Assembly (NCBI GenBank): GCA_024227475.1
Contig: JAAEUI010000433.1
Coordinates: forward strand, 1 to 59,743
Source of the DNA: Paracoccaceae bacterium
Lineage (GTDB): Bacteria > Pseudomonadota > Alphaproteobacteria > Rhodobacterales > Rhodobacteraceae
DNA length: 59,743 nt
Reading direction: 5' to 3'
The notes below the pieces were generated by a model that was not told where the DNA came from, made no database searches, and was given only the letters and a program-made list of their open reading frames with translations. Positions 1 through 7,438 of the stretch are shown piece by piece (positions within the stretch are counted from its first letter, which is position 1; each line of letters starts with the position of its first letter). The position numbers and the translations under genes are program-made.

Positions 1-1740
1 CGCGAACAGCATATTCAAATCCATCACAAAGGTTTGCAGCGTGCATTGAAGGGGCTCGGTTCGGATCAGGTGAACATCGTCACCCGCGGAATGATGCGGC
101 TCAATCAAACACTCTCATGGCTCTATACGTCCGCAAACCCTGAATTTGTCGTCTCGAACTTCTCGCGCGACCTTCAGACGGCCATGGTGCACCTCACAGA
201 GACGGAGATCGATGGTATTCGCCGCAAGGTGCTCAAGGATGTCCCGATGGCCATCAAGGGTGCCTACAAGGGGCTGCAGGGCCACGATGACACCGAATGG
301 GCCCGATGGTTCCAGGAATACTCCGATGCAGGTGGCAAAATATCGTTCTTCGGTCTGCGGGACATCGATCAGCAGAAGGCTGAGCTGCAGAGCATGTTGA
401 AGGATCTCAACCCGTCCAACATGCGCAAGGGCGTCGTTGCGCTCAAGCGCGTTCGTGACCTGGTCGACAACATGAACATGGCCGTTGAGAACGGCGTGCG
501 CCTCGCAACCTACCGGCAATTGCGTGCAGCCGGGCTGACAAAGGCGAAAGCCGCGTCTGCAGCCCGCGAACTGACCGTCAACTTCAACCGCAGGGGCGAG
601 TGGGGCGCGTACATGAACTCGTTCTACCTGTTCTACAATGCAGGGCTGCAGGGAAGCGTTCGCATGTTGAAAGCCATGCGCAACAAGAAGGTCAGGCGAA
701 TTGCGTTCGGCATTGTCAGCGTATCCATTGCGATGGACATCATGAACCGGATGATTGGTGATGAGGATGAGGACGGCAAAAACGTCTACGACAAGATCCC
801 GCATTGGGTCAAAGAGCGCAACCTGGTCATCATGCTGCCCAAGTGGCTGTTCGGTGATGATGGCAAGGAAGGCTTGCAAGGTCGTTATCTGAAAATCCCG
901 CTGCCGTATGGCTACAACGTGTTCCACGGCTTCGGGCAGAATATATCGAGCCTGGTGTTTGGTGATCTCAAGCCAGAGGAAGCCATGGCCAACCTCGCAA
1001 CCACGGCCATGAACTCGTTCAATCCGATAGGCGGGACCGCGACGTTCCTCTCGCAGATCTCCCCGACGATTTCAGATCCGTTTGTTGAGATCTACACCAA
1101 TACCGACGGTCTGGGCCGCAAGATCATGCCGGTGGATTACCCCGGGTCCGTCCCGACGCCTGACAGCCAGAAATACTGGTCGACCGTCAATCCGTTGGCG
1201 CGCGATGCCGCTAAACACCTCAATGCCTTCCTGGGCGAAGGCAACGAGGCCCGCGCCGGCACGATCGATATCTCCCCGGAAACCATGGAATACAGCTGGA
1301 ACTTCTTCTTTGGCGGTCCCGGCTCGTTCCTGCAGAGGATGCAGACCACGGTCCAGACCTTGATGGCCGGCGAGCGCCCGGATCCGACCAAGGTTCCGTT
1401 TGTCCGCCGCGTCTATGGCGAGAAGAACCGTTATGTCGACCGCAATCTGTATTACGACATCGAGAACGCCGTCCGGCTCACTCAGAAAGAGTTTAAGCAC
1501 TTCAAGGCCAACGGAGACAAGGCAGCGATTGCCAAACTCAAGGTAGACCGCAGGGCAGAGTTCGAGATGATTGGAACGATCCATTCGACGCGCAACGCGC
1601 TGCGCCAGCTACGCCGCAGTGCCAAGCATTACAAACTCAAGGGCCGGACCCAGCAACTTAAATCCACAGAAAAGAAGATGGATACCTTGATGACGCGCGC
1701 AAGGAAGCGCTATTACAGTCTGGAACGAAAGTACCGCTGA
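1..1740 (+). CDS. C-terminal part of the giant polyvalent virion protein (LPD38-like region)
   Basis: The frame is open from base 1 to a TGA at 1738-1740. The window's last 10 bases equal its first 10, and joining the ends there continues the frame of the gene starting at 46552, so this is about residues 4395-4973 of that protein. It contains SNFSRDLQTA near its start and YLKIPLPYGYNVF around 880-920, both typical of the large polyvalent-protein-associated domain LPD38 in phage internal proteins. There is one hydrophobic stretch (about 690-750) and a very basic C-terminal tail ending ERKYR. The long opposite-strand ORFs here are shadows. A separate gene starting at the ATG at 34 is unlikely, because the frame already has no upstream stop. 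Confidence 0.85.
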   Translation, partial: REQHIQIHHKGLQRALKGLGSDQVNIVTRGMMRLNQTLSWLYTSANPEFVVSNFSRDLQTAMVHLTETEIDGIRRKVLKDVPMAIKGAYKGLQGHDDTEWARWFQEYSDAGGKISFFGLRDIDQQKAELQSMLKDLNPSNMRKGVVALKRVRDLVDNMNMAVENGVRLATYRQLRAAGLTKAKAASAARELTVNFNRRGEWGAYMNSFYLFYNAGLQGSVRMLKAMRNKKVRRIAFGIVSVSIAMDIMNRMIGDEDEDGKNVYDKIPHWVKERNLVIMLPKWLFGDDGKEGLQGRYLKIPLPYGYNVFHGFGQNISSLVFGDLKPEEAMANLATTAMNSFNPIGGTATFLSQISPTISDPFVEIYTNTDGLGRKIMPVDYPGSVPTPDSQKYWSTVNPLARDAAKHLNAFLGEGNEARAGTIDISPETMEYSWNFFFGGPGSFLQRMQTTVQTLMAGERPDPTKVPFVRRVYGEKNRYVDRNLYYDIENAVRLTQKEFKHFKANGDKAAIAKLKVDRRAEFEMIGTIHSTRNALRQLRRSAKHYKLKGRTQQLKSTEKKMDTLMTRARKRYYSLERKYR

Positions 1741-1895
1741 TGCTTCTTGCGATGATCATGGTCTGGTTTGACCGCTGCGCTAACGCTGTATTGCTCGCAG
1801 CGTTGGCAGCAGTCGTGATCTCGTTGCTGGCGTGGCCGTTCATCGAGACACCAAGCCGCGGTCCGGAGGGGCAGCCCGCGATTGTCAGCTATTAG
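1740..1895 (+). CDS. Small single-span membrane protein
   Basis: A 51-codon ORF whose ATG overlaps the stop of the giant gene (TGATG), the coupled arrangement seen elsewhere in this genome. After a short N-terminus with a WFDR turn comes one hydrophobic helix rich in Ala, Val and Leu (about residues 16-34), then a short polar tail. No family recognised. Size and topology would fit a holin or small envelope protein, but that is inference. It converges on the minus-strand operon and overlaps its last stop by 4 bp. Confidence 0.5.
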   Translation: MLLAMIMVWFDRCANAVLLAALAAVVISLLAWPFIETPSRGPEGQPAIVSY

Positions 1896-2947
1896 CCGTG
1901 AGGGATGTAGATCAGCCCTTCCTTTTTCGACACTTCTGGCCGCACGATGCCTATCAGCCCAGCCTTATCCAGATCCTTAAGAGCCCGGGCCAGAAACTCT
2001 TCAGCAAAACCAGTAACTATGTGCAGGGACGCCTTCTTGTATCGCAGGAAGCCTTTCCCATGTCCGCCAACCTGCGCCGCCTCAAGATTGCATAGCTGCT
2101 CGTAGAGCTTCGCTTCTCCGGTGTTCTTTCCCTTGACGATATCGACATATGCTTTATGTGGCCGCAATGCTTGGTTAGGGAAGGCCCGCCTGATATCCTG
2201 GACATAGATCAGGTCGCCGCGGTCATCCAGTTGGCGAAGTCGATAGTCCGCCTCTACAGCCTCCTGTACGTTGAAGTTTTTAACGATTTCGCCAAGGTGG
2301 ACGCCGTACCCGGGTTTGTAGTCGGGAACTCGGGATGGACACGAATCTACCCAATCTCTGATACGATAGCAAAACCCATCAAGTATGGTCGCATTCTCAT
2401 CCTTCTTTGGCGGATCAGTCACCTTCGCCTTGACCTTTGCCACATCCCGCTCATACTGCTCGGCTTCTTCCTTCTTCTCGGGCGCAGTGGTTTCCTCCGG
2501 CACGGCCTCTGCAGGCTCGTTCTCCTGGTTCTGTAACTTGTTCAACTTGGCCGTCAAGCGCTTCAGGCTTTGTGCTTGCCGCTTGATTGTATCCTGCAGA
2601 TCTTTATTACTCTCCGCCGCCAGCCGGCGCCCGGCCGCCTCCTCAATCAACTGTGTCTGGAGATTGCCAATCTGCGTTTCCAGATCCTTGACCTTCGCCG
2701 TGTCAGTTTCGGTGCTTTTTGGTTTCTCCACAAACAGATCCCAATTGCCCTCATCAACCAAGAGGCTCCATAAAGCGATGCCAATCGATCTTTCGCATAT
2801 GGCCAAGACCTGTGTTTCGCGGCTGGTTTTTGTGATGATGTACCGATCATCCTCGACGAAATACTGCAGCAGCTCGTCCTGATCATTGATCAAGGTGTTC
2901 TTGGGATCCTCTAAGAGTACCGGGCCGTTAATCACCATCTTGTCCAT
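1892..2947 (-). CDS. Unknown protein with central coiled coil, last gene of the leftward early operon
   Basis: 351 codons. The ATG at 2947 is chosen because GGAG lies 6 nt upstream. The frame extends to a TTG/ATG further out, but those starts lie deeper in the upstream gene. The N-terminal 100 residues are globular. Residues about 85-150 form a coiled coil (repeated Leu/Gln/Lys heptads), followed by a Glu/Lys/Pro-rich linker. The C-terminal 150 residues look like an alpha/beta winged-helix domain (AKLYEQLCNLEAAQVGG, then LDKAGLIGIVRPE). It overlaps the upstream gene by 20 bp and follows a DUF1376-like gene, so a replication or regulatory role is possible. No family recognised. Confidence 0.75.
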   Translation of the reverse strand: MDKMVINGPVLLEDPKNTLINDQDELLQYFVEDDRYIITKTSRETQVLAICERSIGIALWSLLVDEGNWDLFVEKPKSTETDTAKVKDLETQIGNLQTQLIEEAAGRRLAAESNKDLQDTIKRQAQSLKRLTAKLNKLQNQENEPAEAVPEETTAPEKKEEAEQYERDVAKVKAKVTDPPKKDENATILDGFCYRIRDWVDSCPSRVPDYKPGYGVHLGEIVKNFNVQEAVEADYRLRQLDDRGDLIYVQDIRRAFPNQALRPHKAYVDIVKGKNTGEAKLYEQLCNLEAAQVGGHGKGFLRYKKASLHIVTGFAEEFLARALKDLDKAGLIGIVRPEVSKKEGLIYIPHG

Positions 2948-3572
2948 GTTTTTCTCCATTTTTGAATTTTTCGATATCCGCCAGTATTGTCTTTTGAAAG
3001 CTATTGAACGCATCAGCAGCCCCCTTCAGCTTGTGATCGGCGGGCAGCTTTACATCCAGCGTCATAATCTGGATTGCCTCCTGCAGCCGCGCCCACCTCT
3101 CACGCGATTCACCGTCCGGCAAAGATCCATCGAACTTGGGGTACGCAGCATTGGCAATCACGCTCACGCCACATTCATCGATCAGGTCCAGCAGTTTCGG
3201 GAATTTCTTGATGGTCGCCTCAACGCCGGGCCCGGAAATTATCGTCCCCATATCCTTGGTGATGCGCGGCATGTTCTTTTCAACATTCCCCCACAACGAC
3301 CATGAGTGCCGCAGCACATCCCTCACATCGACGATCGTCGGCAGCGTCCGACGGTCATAAATGTCCACAAAACATGCGATGGTGTGGTGCACGACGCCCG
3401 GGTTCTTCACGGCGGTCCGCTCAAGTATGCCGCAGATTTCCTCCAGGCGCTGCGTGGTCCGGCCCTCGTCGAACGTCTGGGGCGCGTCATAAAGGATCTG
3501 TATCCGCAAGTGGAACTCGTTGATCTTGTCGTTCGTGCTCGGCGTCAGCTTAAACCTTGTCTTCAATGACAT
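2928..3572 (-). CDS. Unknown protein downstream of the DUF1376-like replication gene
   Basis: 214 codons from the ATG at 3572, which has an AAGGGACAAGG ribosome site immediately upstream and overlaps the end of the preceding gene by 23 bp. The longer in-frame ORF is basic, low-complexity sequence antisense in character and was rejected. The protein is mostly helical, with no membrane segment or cysteine motif. Its position directly after an O-like replication gene would suit a helicase-loader partner, but no AAA+ Walker motif is visible, so the function is unknown. Confidence 0.75.
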   Translation of the reverse strand: MSLKTRFKLTPSTNDKINEFHLRIQILYDAPQTFDEGRTTQRLEEICGILERTAVKNPGVVHHTIACFVDIYDRRTLPTIVDVRDVLRHSWSLWGNVEKNMPRITKDMGTIISGPGVEATIKKFPKLLDLIDECGVSVIANAAYPKFDGSLPDGESRERWARLQEAIQIMTLDVKLPADHKLKGAADAFNSFQKTILADIEKFKNGEKHGQDGD

Positions 3573-4350
3573 TGGCCTTGTCCCTTTCGATGATACCGAA
3601 CCGCGCCGTTCGCGGTGGTGTGCCGCCCGTCGAGCGTATTTGCATCCACTCCGCGATGATGCCCTCAAAATACTTCCAAGAGCGGATAGACTTCTCCGGC
3701 AGCGTTGGAGCCCGGGACTTGATTGCCGGGATGACATCAAGCGCCAGACTGGCACCGTTGGCAATCTGTCTCATGAGCGGACTTGCATCCTTCAAGCCCT
3801 CTGCCTCGGGATCGAGACAGGCTCCGGCCGCTGCTGTTGTCACCGACAAAACCATATTTACATTCACCCCCGCCAGGTGCGAGGTCGCCTCTACCTCGCT
3901 TTGCGAGGGATTCTTTTCTATTCTATTCTCTTCTACTCTATTCTTAGGGGGCACTTTTCCGGGGGCCGTATCCTTATTTTTCAAGGCCTTATCAGGGTGG
4001 TTTGGCTCGTGAACTGCCGGTGAATTGTCAGTCAATGCGCCGTCAACCGGCGCTTTACGCCGCGAAGACACCGTCTTCATGGCCCGTGCATTCTCAATTC
4101 TACCGCCTTTAATTGTGATCTTGCCGGCATCTATGAGCTGTTGACGGAGCCTTTTTGACTTCCGGGAGTTGCAGCGCCACAGCCCGTTGAGCACGAACAG
4201 GTTATCGCGCACGGCCATCTCAGTGAGGTTGATTGCGTTGCAGATACGGAGCAGCGCACCCTCCAGCTCCAGGTCGATGGCGTCCGTTCCCTCGTTCCAC
4301 TTGATCGGATATATCTTCCAGAACGGGCCTTCGTACTCTTTTCGCGGCAT
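3550..4350 (-). CDS. DUF1376-like, phage O-type replication protein candidate
   Basis: 266 codons. The ATG at 4350 has GAGG 5 nt upstream and is preferred over the ATG at 4386. The N-terminus reads FWKIYPIKWNEG, then an acidic strand and LEGALLRICNAI, the pattern of DUF1376 domains found in phage replication initiators. After about residue 100 there is a low-complexity linker whose DNA is a pyrimidine-rich near-repeat on the plus strand (3916-3950, encoding RVEENRIEKN), a feature common in such genes. The C-terminal part (EKSIRSWKYFEGIIAEWM) resembles the conserved C-terminal helix of replisome organisers. Likely role: replication initiation. This is inferred from the pattern and the neighbourhood. 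Confidence 0.7.
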   Translation of the reverse strand: MPRKEYEGPFWKIYPIKWNEGTDAIDLELEGALLRICNAINLTEMAVRDNLFVLNGLWRCNSRKSKRLRQQLIDAGKITIKGGRIENARAMKTVSSRRKAPVDGALTDNSPAVHEPNHPDKALKNKDTAPGKVPPKNRVEENRIEKNPSQSEVEATSHLAGVNVNMVLSVTTAAAGACLDPEAEGLKDASPLMRQIANGASLALDVIPAIKSRAPTLPEKSIRSWKYFEGIIAEWMQIRSTGGTPPRTARFGIIERDKANVIEDKV

Positions 4351-4416
4351 GTGAGCCTCGCTTTCACCGTGAAACAGAGACACCATTGGCGACTCTGTCC
4401 CGGATTATTGGCATGT

Positions 4417-4438
4417 TTGTATTAAGCGCGCAATACAA
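4417..4438. promoter_or_regulatory. Perfect 7-bp inverted repeat TTGTATT-N8-AATACAA
   Basis: The arms 4417-4423 and 4432-4438 are perfect. The element lies in the 103-bp gap between the MT-A70 methylase gene and the DUF1376-like gene, the largest gap inside the leftward operon. It contains the same CAATAC half-site as the operators at 7193, 15425 and 27291, but with the half-sites in the opposite order. An internal promoter or operator is plausible. Confidence 0.45.
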
Positions 4439-4453
4439 TGTAGGCCGATTTTG

Positions 4454-5080
4454 TCATTTGAACTTCCCAGCCTCATCGCCCCAAGTGTGCCAGAGAGTAT
4501 CGAAAGGCCGGTCGGTCCGGCTGAAAATCTCCGCGATATTCGCATCCGGTCCACAGTATTCTCTGATCCGGTCTGCAGCCTCATCGGGCTTGCGGGAGTG
4601 CTCACGCCGGGGCGCAAAGATAAGCTCGCGCACCTTCTTGCTGGCCCGCTTTGGGCTTCCAACCTTGTACAACAGGCACATTTCCGCGTTTTTGCGCGTG
4701 GTGTATCCCTGCCCCATCCAGAAATCGTTCTCCGAAAGGATTGCGGTTTGCGAGATCCCAGGGCGCCAGTAGGTTCTCTCCAGCCTTTGCTGCAGCTTGA
4801 TCCAGACGAATGCGGTGCTGCTGTATTTCAGGCCCCAGGAAGGGCCGACCAGCTGAAATGTCTTTTCGAGGAAAGGCGCCGTGGTCCACAGGAACACCCA
4901 GGCGTTCGGCTTCAAGAGCCGCTTGACGGGCAGATCGCAGATCTCCTGCATGGTCATGGTTTTGTAATGCTGGTCCGCGCTGCGGCCGGTGCCTTTGGGC
5001 GAATAGGTGGTGAACCGCCATGGATTGTCGATGCAGACAGCGTCAAATGCGCCGTCATCCAGCCCCTCAAACGTAACCAT
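4454..5080 (-). CDS. MT-A70 family adenine-N6 DNA methyltransferase
   Basis: 208 codons. MT-A70 enzymes transfer a methyl group from SAM to adenine N6. The catalytic DPPW motif is present as DNPW (residues 18-21, context VCIDNPWRF), then HYKTMTMQEI and a long aromatic-rich core (NAWVFLWTTAPFL). The C-terminal FDTLWHTWGDE is typical of phage MT-A70 proteins. The first 14 bp overlap the upstream gene. The Pro-to-Asn change in the motif is unusual but may be tolerated. Likely role: modification of phage DNA against restriction or regulation of methylation-sensitive promoters. Confidence 0.85.
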   Translation of the reverse strand: MVTFEGLDDGAFDAVCIDNPWRFTTYSPKGTGRSADQHYKTMTMQEICDLPVKRLLKPNAWVFLWTTAPFLEKTFQLVGPSWGLKYSSTAFVWIKLQQRLERTYWRPGISQTAILSENDFWMGQGYTTRKNAEMCLLYKVGSPKRASKKVRELIFAPRREHSRKPDEAADRIREYCGPDANIAEIFSRTDRPFDTLWHTWGDEAGKFK

Positions 5081-5291
5081 ATTTATTATCGCCTGTTCTG
5101 CAACTCCGCCGCCATCGCGTGCTGCTTCGCATTAAAACCATCCGCTCGCCGTCGGAAAAAGCCACACCAATATACATCTGGTTCACATTGGTTGTGGTTG
5201 CCGGCACCCATCTCAGGCGCCCTTGCCCAGTGTCTGAATCAAATATTAAATATTGGACCTCAACCGGATCGCCAATAGAGATATCAGTCAT
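5067..5291 (-). CDS. Small unknown protein, possibly SH3-like
   Basis: 74 codons from the ATG at 5291, which overlaps the stop of the zinc-ribbon-like gene and is preceded by AGGCAACGGGC. The sequence is beta-rich (IGDPVEVQYLIFD, then GQGRLRWVPA, then YIGVAFSDGERM), consistent with a small beta-barrel, and ends in a basic tail. The longer ORF reaching 5381 overlaps the upstream gene heavily and is not favoured. Function unknown. Confidence 0.6.
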   Translation of the reverse strand: MTDISIGDPVEVQYLIFDSDTGQGRLRWVPATTTNVNQMYIGVAFSDGERMVLMRSSTRWRRSCRTGDNKYGYV

Positions 5292-5604
5292 GCCCGTTGC
5301 CTGGCTCACAAATTTTGGTGCAATGAGGACAAAGCAAGTCTCCGTTCGGATAGGCATGAATGGCTGGATAATCGGACTCAAAAATCAAGAGATCACAACA
5401 ACTACACCAATTACCTTCCCACTTTTCACCAATTAGCAGATCTGGAATGATCGAGCGAAGTTTGTGGCGTAGTTCCGCTTTTTTCTCTTTGGAGCACCGT
5501 GTTTTGTTTTCAATTACGCTCTCAAACTCCAACAAATGATCTATGAGTTGCGTGTTGATTTCACGAATGTGTAATTTGTTTTCTTCGCTCAATGTGTCCG
5601 TCAT
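5284..5604 (-). CDS. Small zinc-ribbon-like protein
   Basis: 106 codons. The N-terminal 60 residues are a charged helix. The C-terminus carries WCSCCDLLIF and, 20 residues later, LLCPHCTKIC, two Cys-x2-Cys knuckles that could bind one zinc. It lies 3 bp after the RuvC-like gene and overlaps the next gene by 8 bp, so it is translated as part of the operon. Function unknown. Confidence 0.65.
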   Translation of the reverse strand: MTDTLSEENKLHIREINTQLIDHLLEFESVIENKTRCSKEKKAELRHKLRSIIPDLLIGEKWEGNWCSCCDLLIFESDYPAIHAYPNGDLLCPHCTKICEPGNGHD

Positions 5605-5607
5605 ATC

Positions 5608-6192
5608 TCACCCTCTCTTCCTGAAAATTGGCGCATCACCGCGCGCATAGTTTTTGTCGTGGATGCTCAAGGCGAGGTGCATCACCCCGCACGCATCCGC
5701 CTCATCATGACAAGTGACCGGCCAGCCCCGTTTCTTGCACTCAAGCTCGGCGCGGTCTTTCAGCCACTTCCTGGCCCGATCCGCGCCGAGGACGCGGACC
5801 TCTGGAGGTGAATAGGATCTGTTGATGAACCGTTTACGCCATTCTGCGATTGAGACGTAACTGGCGCCGATCTCAAAGTCGGCTGCGACCATCAAAACGA
5901 CCGCAACCGTGCCGACGATCGCCAGCTCGCGCGCGGGGTTTGTGTCTCTTGGATTGTGTATTGGTTCTTCGATGGCGATGTGAAGCACGCCATGGTTCCG
6001 CACCAGTCGCGTGAGCGTGTCACGGACCTTGGCGAAGTGCTGGCCCTCTTTGTGCGGGAGATCGGAGCCGCGGATTGTGCCGAACGCCGGCTTTTCCCAA
6101 TCACCACAACCAACGGCCCAGCCCAGCCCGTGATATGACGGATCTATGCCCATAATCACGGGCCGGGTGACTTGCTGGGGAACAAAACTCAC
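5608..6192 (-). CDS. RuvC-like Holliday junction resolvase
   Basis: 194 codons, starting at GTG 6192 in a GTGA overlap with the upstream stop. It has the RNase H-fold signature of RuvC-type nucleases: IMGIDPSYHGLGWAV with Asp17, LHIAIEEPI with Glu75/Glu76, and CHDEADACGV with Asp163 and Asp166 at the end of a helix. Length is close to that of cellular RuvC (about 170-190). Phage enzymes of this kind resolve branched replication and recombination intermediates before packaging. Identification rests on the four acidic residues and their spacing. Confidence 0.85.
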   Translation of the reverse strand: MSFVPQQVTRPVIMGIDPSYHGLGWAVGCGDWEKPAFGTIRGSDLPHKEGQHFAKVRDTLTRLVRNHGVLHIAIEEPIHNPRDTNPARELAIVGTVAVVLMVAADFEIGASYVSIAEWRKRFINRSYSPPEVRVLGADRARKWLKDRAELECKKRGWPVTCHDEADACGVMHLALSIHDKNYARGDAPIFRKRG

Positions 6193-6503
6193 AGCGGTAA
6201 AACCCCCTGCTCACTTTTGAGCCGCCAGATATGGATGTCCTTTCCGAACATCCCGCGCTTCTTTTCGCCGGTAGGTTCGAGTAGGCCGAGGCCGCGCAGC
6301 TCAGAAAGCCTGGGGCGAATAGACAGATCATGCTCCTGGAGCCGTTTGGAGACCTCTTCACTGGTGCCCTGCCAGCCGGTCTGGAACAACTCCAGACACT
6401 GTTCTCTCAGGTTGCGCCCGCGCCCGGAAGCCTCGATTGTCTTTGCAGCCGCCCGCGAGGTGTCGCCTTCCTTCCACCCCGCGGCGTTCGGGTAGTTCCC
6501 CAC
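6189..6503 (-). CDS. Small winged-helix DNA-binding protein
   Basis: 104 codons. Residues about 30-80 form a winged helix: REQCLELFQTGWQGTSEEV, then RPRLSELRGLGLLEPTG and the strand KDIHIWRL. The N-terminus GNYPNAAGWKEGDTSRAAA resembles a family of small phage proteins often encoded beside resolvases. It overlaps the RuvC-like gene by 4 bp. Probable role: transcriptional regulator or DNA-binding accessory protein; no target can be read from the sequence. Confidence 0.7.
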   Translation of the reverse strand: MGNYPNAAGWKEGDTSRAAAKTIEASGRGRNLREQCLELFQTGWQGTSEEVSKRLQEHDLSIRPRLSELRGLGLLEPTGEKKRGMFGKDIHIWRLKSEQGVLPL

Positions 6504-6506
6504 GGC

Positions 6507-7127
6507 TTAGTCCTCCTCCTCGCCGGCCGCCTCCTCTTCTTCGCGCTTCTTTTGCTGTTCCATCTCAGCTGCAATCGCCGCCTGGCCGTTCTCCCAGCCT
6601 TTCATCCAGGCCCCACCAGCCCCTGTTTCGAGCGCATGCGGACAGTGGTCCTTGGGAGTGAGCCCCTTCAAGCCAGCGCGATAGCCATCTGAGCGCGCCC
6701 TGTCGATCAGATCGTCGTCGGTTGCGTTGCGCATGGCCTCGTCAGGATCAAGGAGATCAAGCTGAGAGCCGATGGGCAGACCGAGGAGGAGAGCATAATG
6801 TTTGCGCAGAGCATAGCGACGGTAGGTTGTCGCATCGTCCTGCTCGATCTGTTTCAGCGTTTCGTCGAAAACCTCCAGGTTGATGCCCTGAACCTCCATC
6901 TTCGCGCGCACGCCTTTCAGTTCTTTTTTGGCAACGTCGACCTTCTTCTCGGCCCGCTCGAGCGCGTTCATGAAGAAGTGCATCGTTTCGGTGGTGATCT
7001 CGCCGGAATTGTGACCTGGCGCGTGGTCCCCGTTAGCCTCTTCAGCGGGAGGTGCGGCCTCTTTTGATTTTTTATTTCCTTTGTCCTTTTTGATGACATC
7101 GTCTTTAGCAGTCGTTTTTGCGACCAT
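6507..7127 (-). CDS. GapR-like coiled coil fused to a ribosome-modulation-factor-like domain
   Basis: 206 codons from the ATG at 7127, which has GGAG 8 nt upstream. The ORF track-style longer start at 7169 would sit inside the promoter. The Lys-rich N-terminus is followed by a helical region (about 45-105) resembling GapR/DUF2312 DNA-binding proteins of alphaproteobacteria (FFMNALERAEKKV, then a GIN turn). The C-terminal part matches the RMF pattern: GYRAGLKGL, CPH, WMKGWENGQ. The tail is a poly-Glu/Lys helix. It is the first gene of the leftward early operon, directly behind the operator-promoter at 7167-7206. Possible host-takeover or nucleoid-binding role; inference. Confidence 0.7.
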   Translation of the reverse strand: MVAKTTAKDDVIKKDKGNKKSKEAAPPAEEANGDHAPGHNSGEITTETMHFFMNALERAEKKVDVAKKELKGVRAKMEVQGINLEVFDETLKQIEQDDATTYRRYALRKHYALLLGLPIGSQLDLLDPDEAMRNATDDDLIDRARSDGYRAGLKGLTPKDHCPHALETGAGGAWMKGWENGQAAIAAEMEQQKKREEEEAAGEEED

Positions 7128-7166
7128 AATCAAAGCTCCTATGGAGTGTTGGTATTGAGCTTGAAA

Positions 7167-7195
7167 CAAATACCGCCTCGCTTTGTTCGCGTCAA
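7167..7195 (-). promoter_or_regulatory. Leftward early promoter
   Basis: On the minus strand, TTGACG (7190-7195) is separated by exactly 17 bp from TATTTG (7167-7172), a good sigma-70-type match. It points into the GapR/RMF-like gene with about a 35-nt leader. The -35 box is embedded in the operator palindrome at 7193-7206. A second looser inverted pair (GGTATT 7151-7156 and AATACC 7169-7174) covers the -10 region. Confidence 0.65.
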
Positions 7196-7206
7196 TACAG
7201 GTATTG
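7193..7206. promoter_or_regulatory. Operator palindrome, CAATAC-AG-GTATTG
   Basis: A perfect 6-bp palindrome with a 2-bp centre. Near-copies lie at 15425-15438 and 27291-27304, also in divergent promoter regions. Here it overlaps the -35 elements of both the leftward and the rightward early promoters, so one bound dimer could repress both. Confidence 0.65.
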
Positions 7207-7232
7207 CATCCGCCCTGAATATGTGCTTAGAC
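7204..7232 (+). promoter_or_regulatory. Probable rightward early promoter
   Basis: TTGCAT (7204-7209), a 17-bp spacer, and TTAGAC (7227-7232). The -35 box overlaps the operator. It would give a leader of about 200 nt before the first rightward gene at 7439. The -10 match is mediocre, so this call is weaker than the leftward promoter. Confidence 0.4.
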
Positions 7233-7438
7233 CGTTCCATTGAGGTCAAGGTAATGAAATTCGATTCGACGCTCGTACAGATTCCGTTCTGGGTTTTCCA
7301 AGAAACCCAGCTGAGCAAGAGGTCAAGGTGCGATACCTGTCAGCCTAAGCCCCCTGCTCTCAACGTGCCCCTCGCTCCGGCCTTCTTCCCCAGAGGCCGC
7401 CATATTGCCCCCCCGAGCGAGGGGCACATCACCCCCAA
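7233..7438 (+). promoter_or_regulatory. Structured leader with two perfect hairpins, no gene
   Basis: No convincing coding frame. It holds an 8-bp perfect inverted repeat with 6-nt loop (7289-7296 and 7303-7310) and a 13-bp perfect inverted repeat (GTGCCCCTCGCTC at 7365-7377, complement at 7415-7427). The second encloses a nested CGGCC/GGCCG stem. It ends 11 nt before the ATG at 7439, which lacks a clear ribosome site. Neither is followed by a T-run, so simple terminators are unlikely. Translational control, an antitermination element or a replication origin are the options. Confidence 0.55.

Noticed and set aside
115-927. Long minus-strand ORF opposite the giant gene's C-terminus
   Set aside because: Antisense shadow of a well-supported frame; composition is typical of a shadow and there is no ribosome site.
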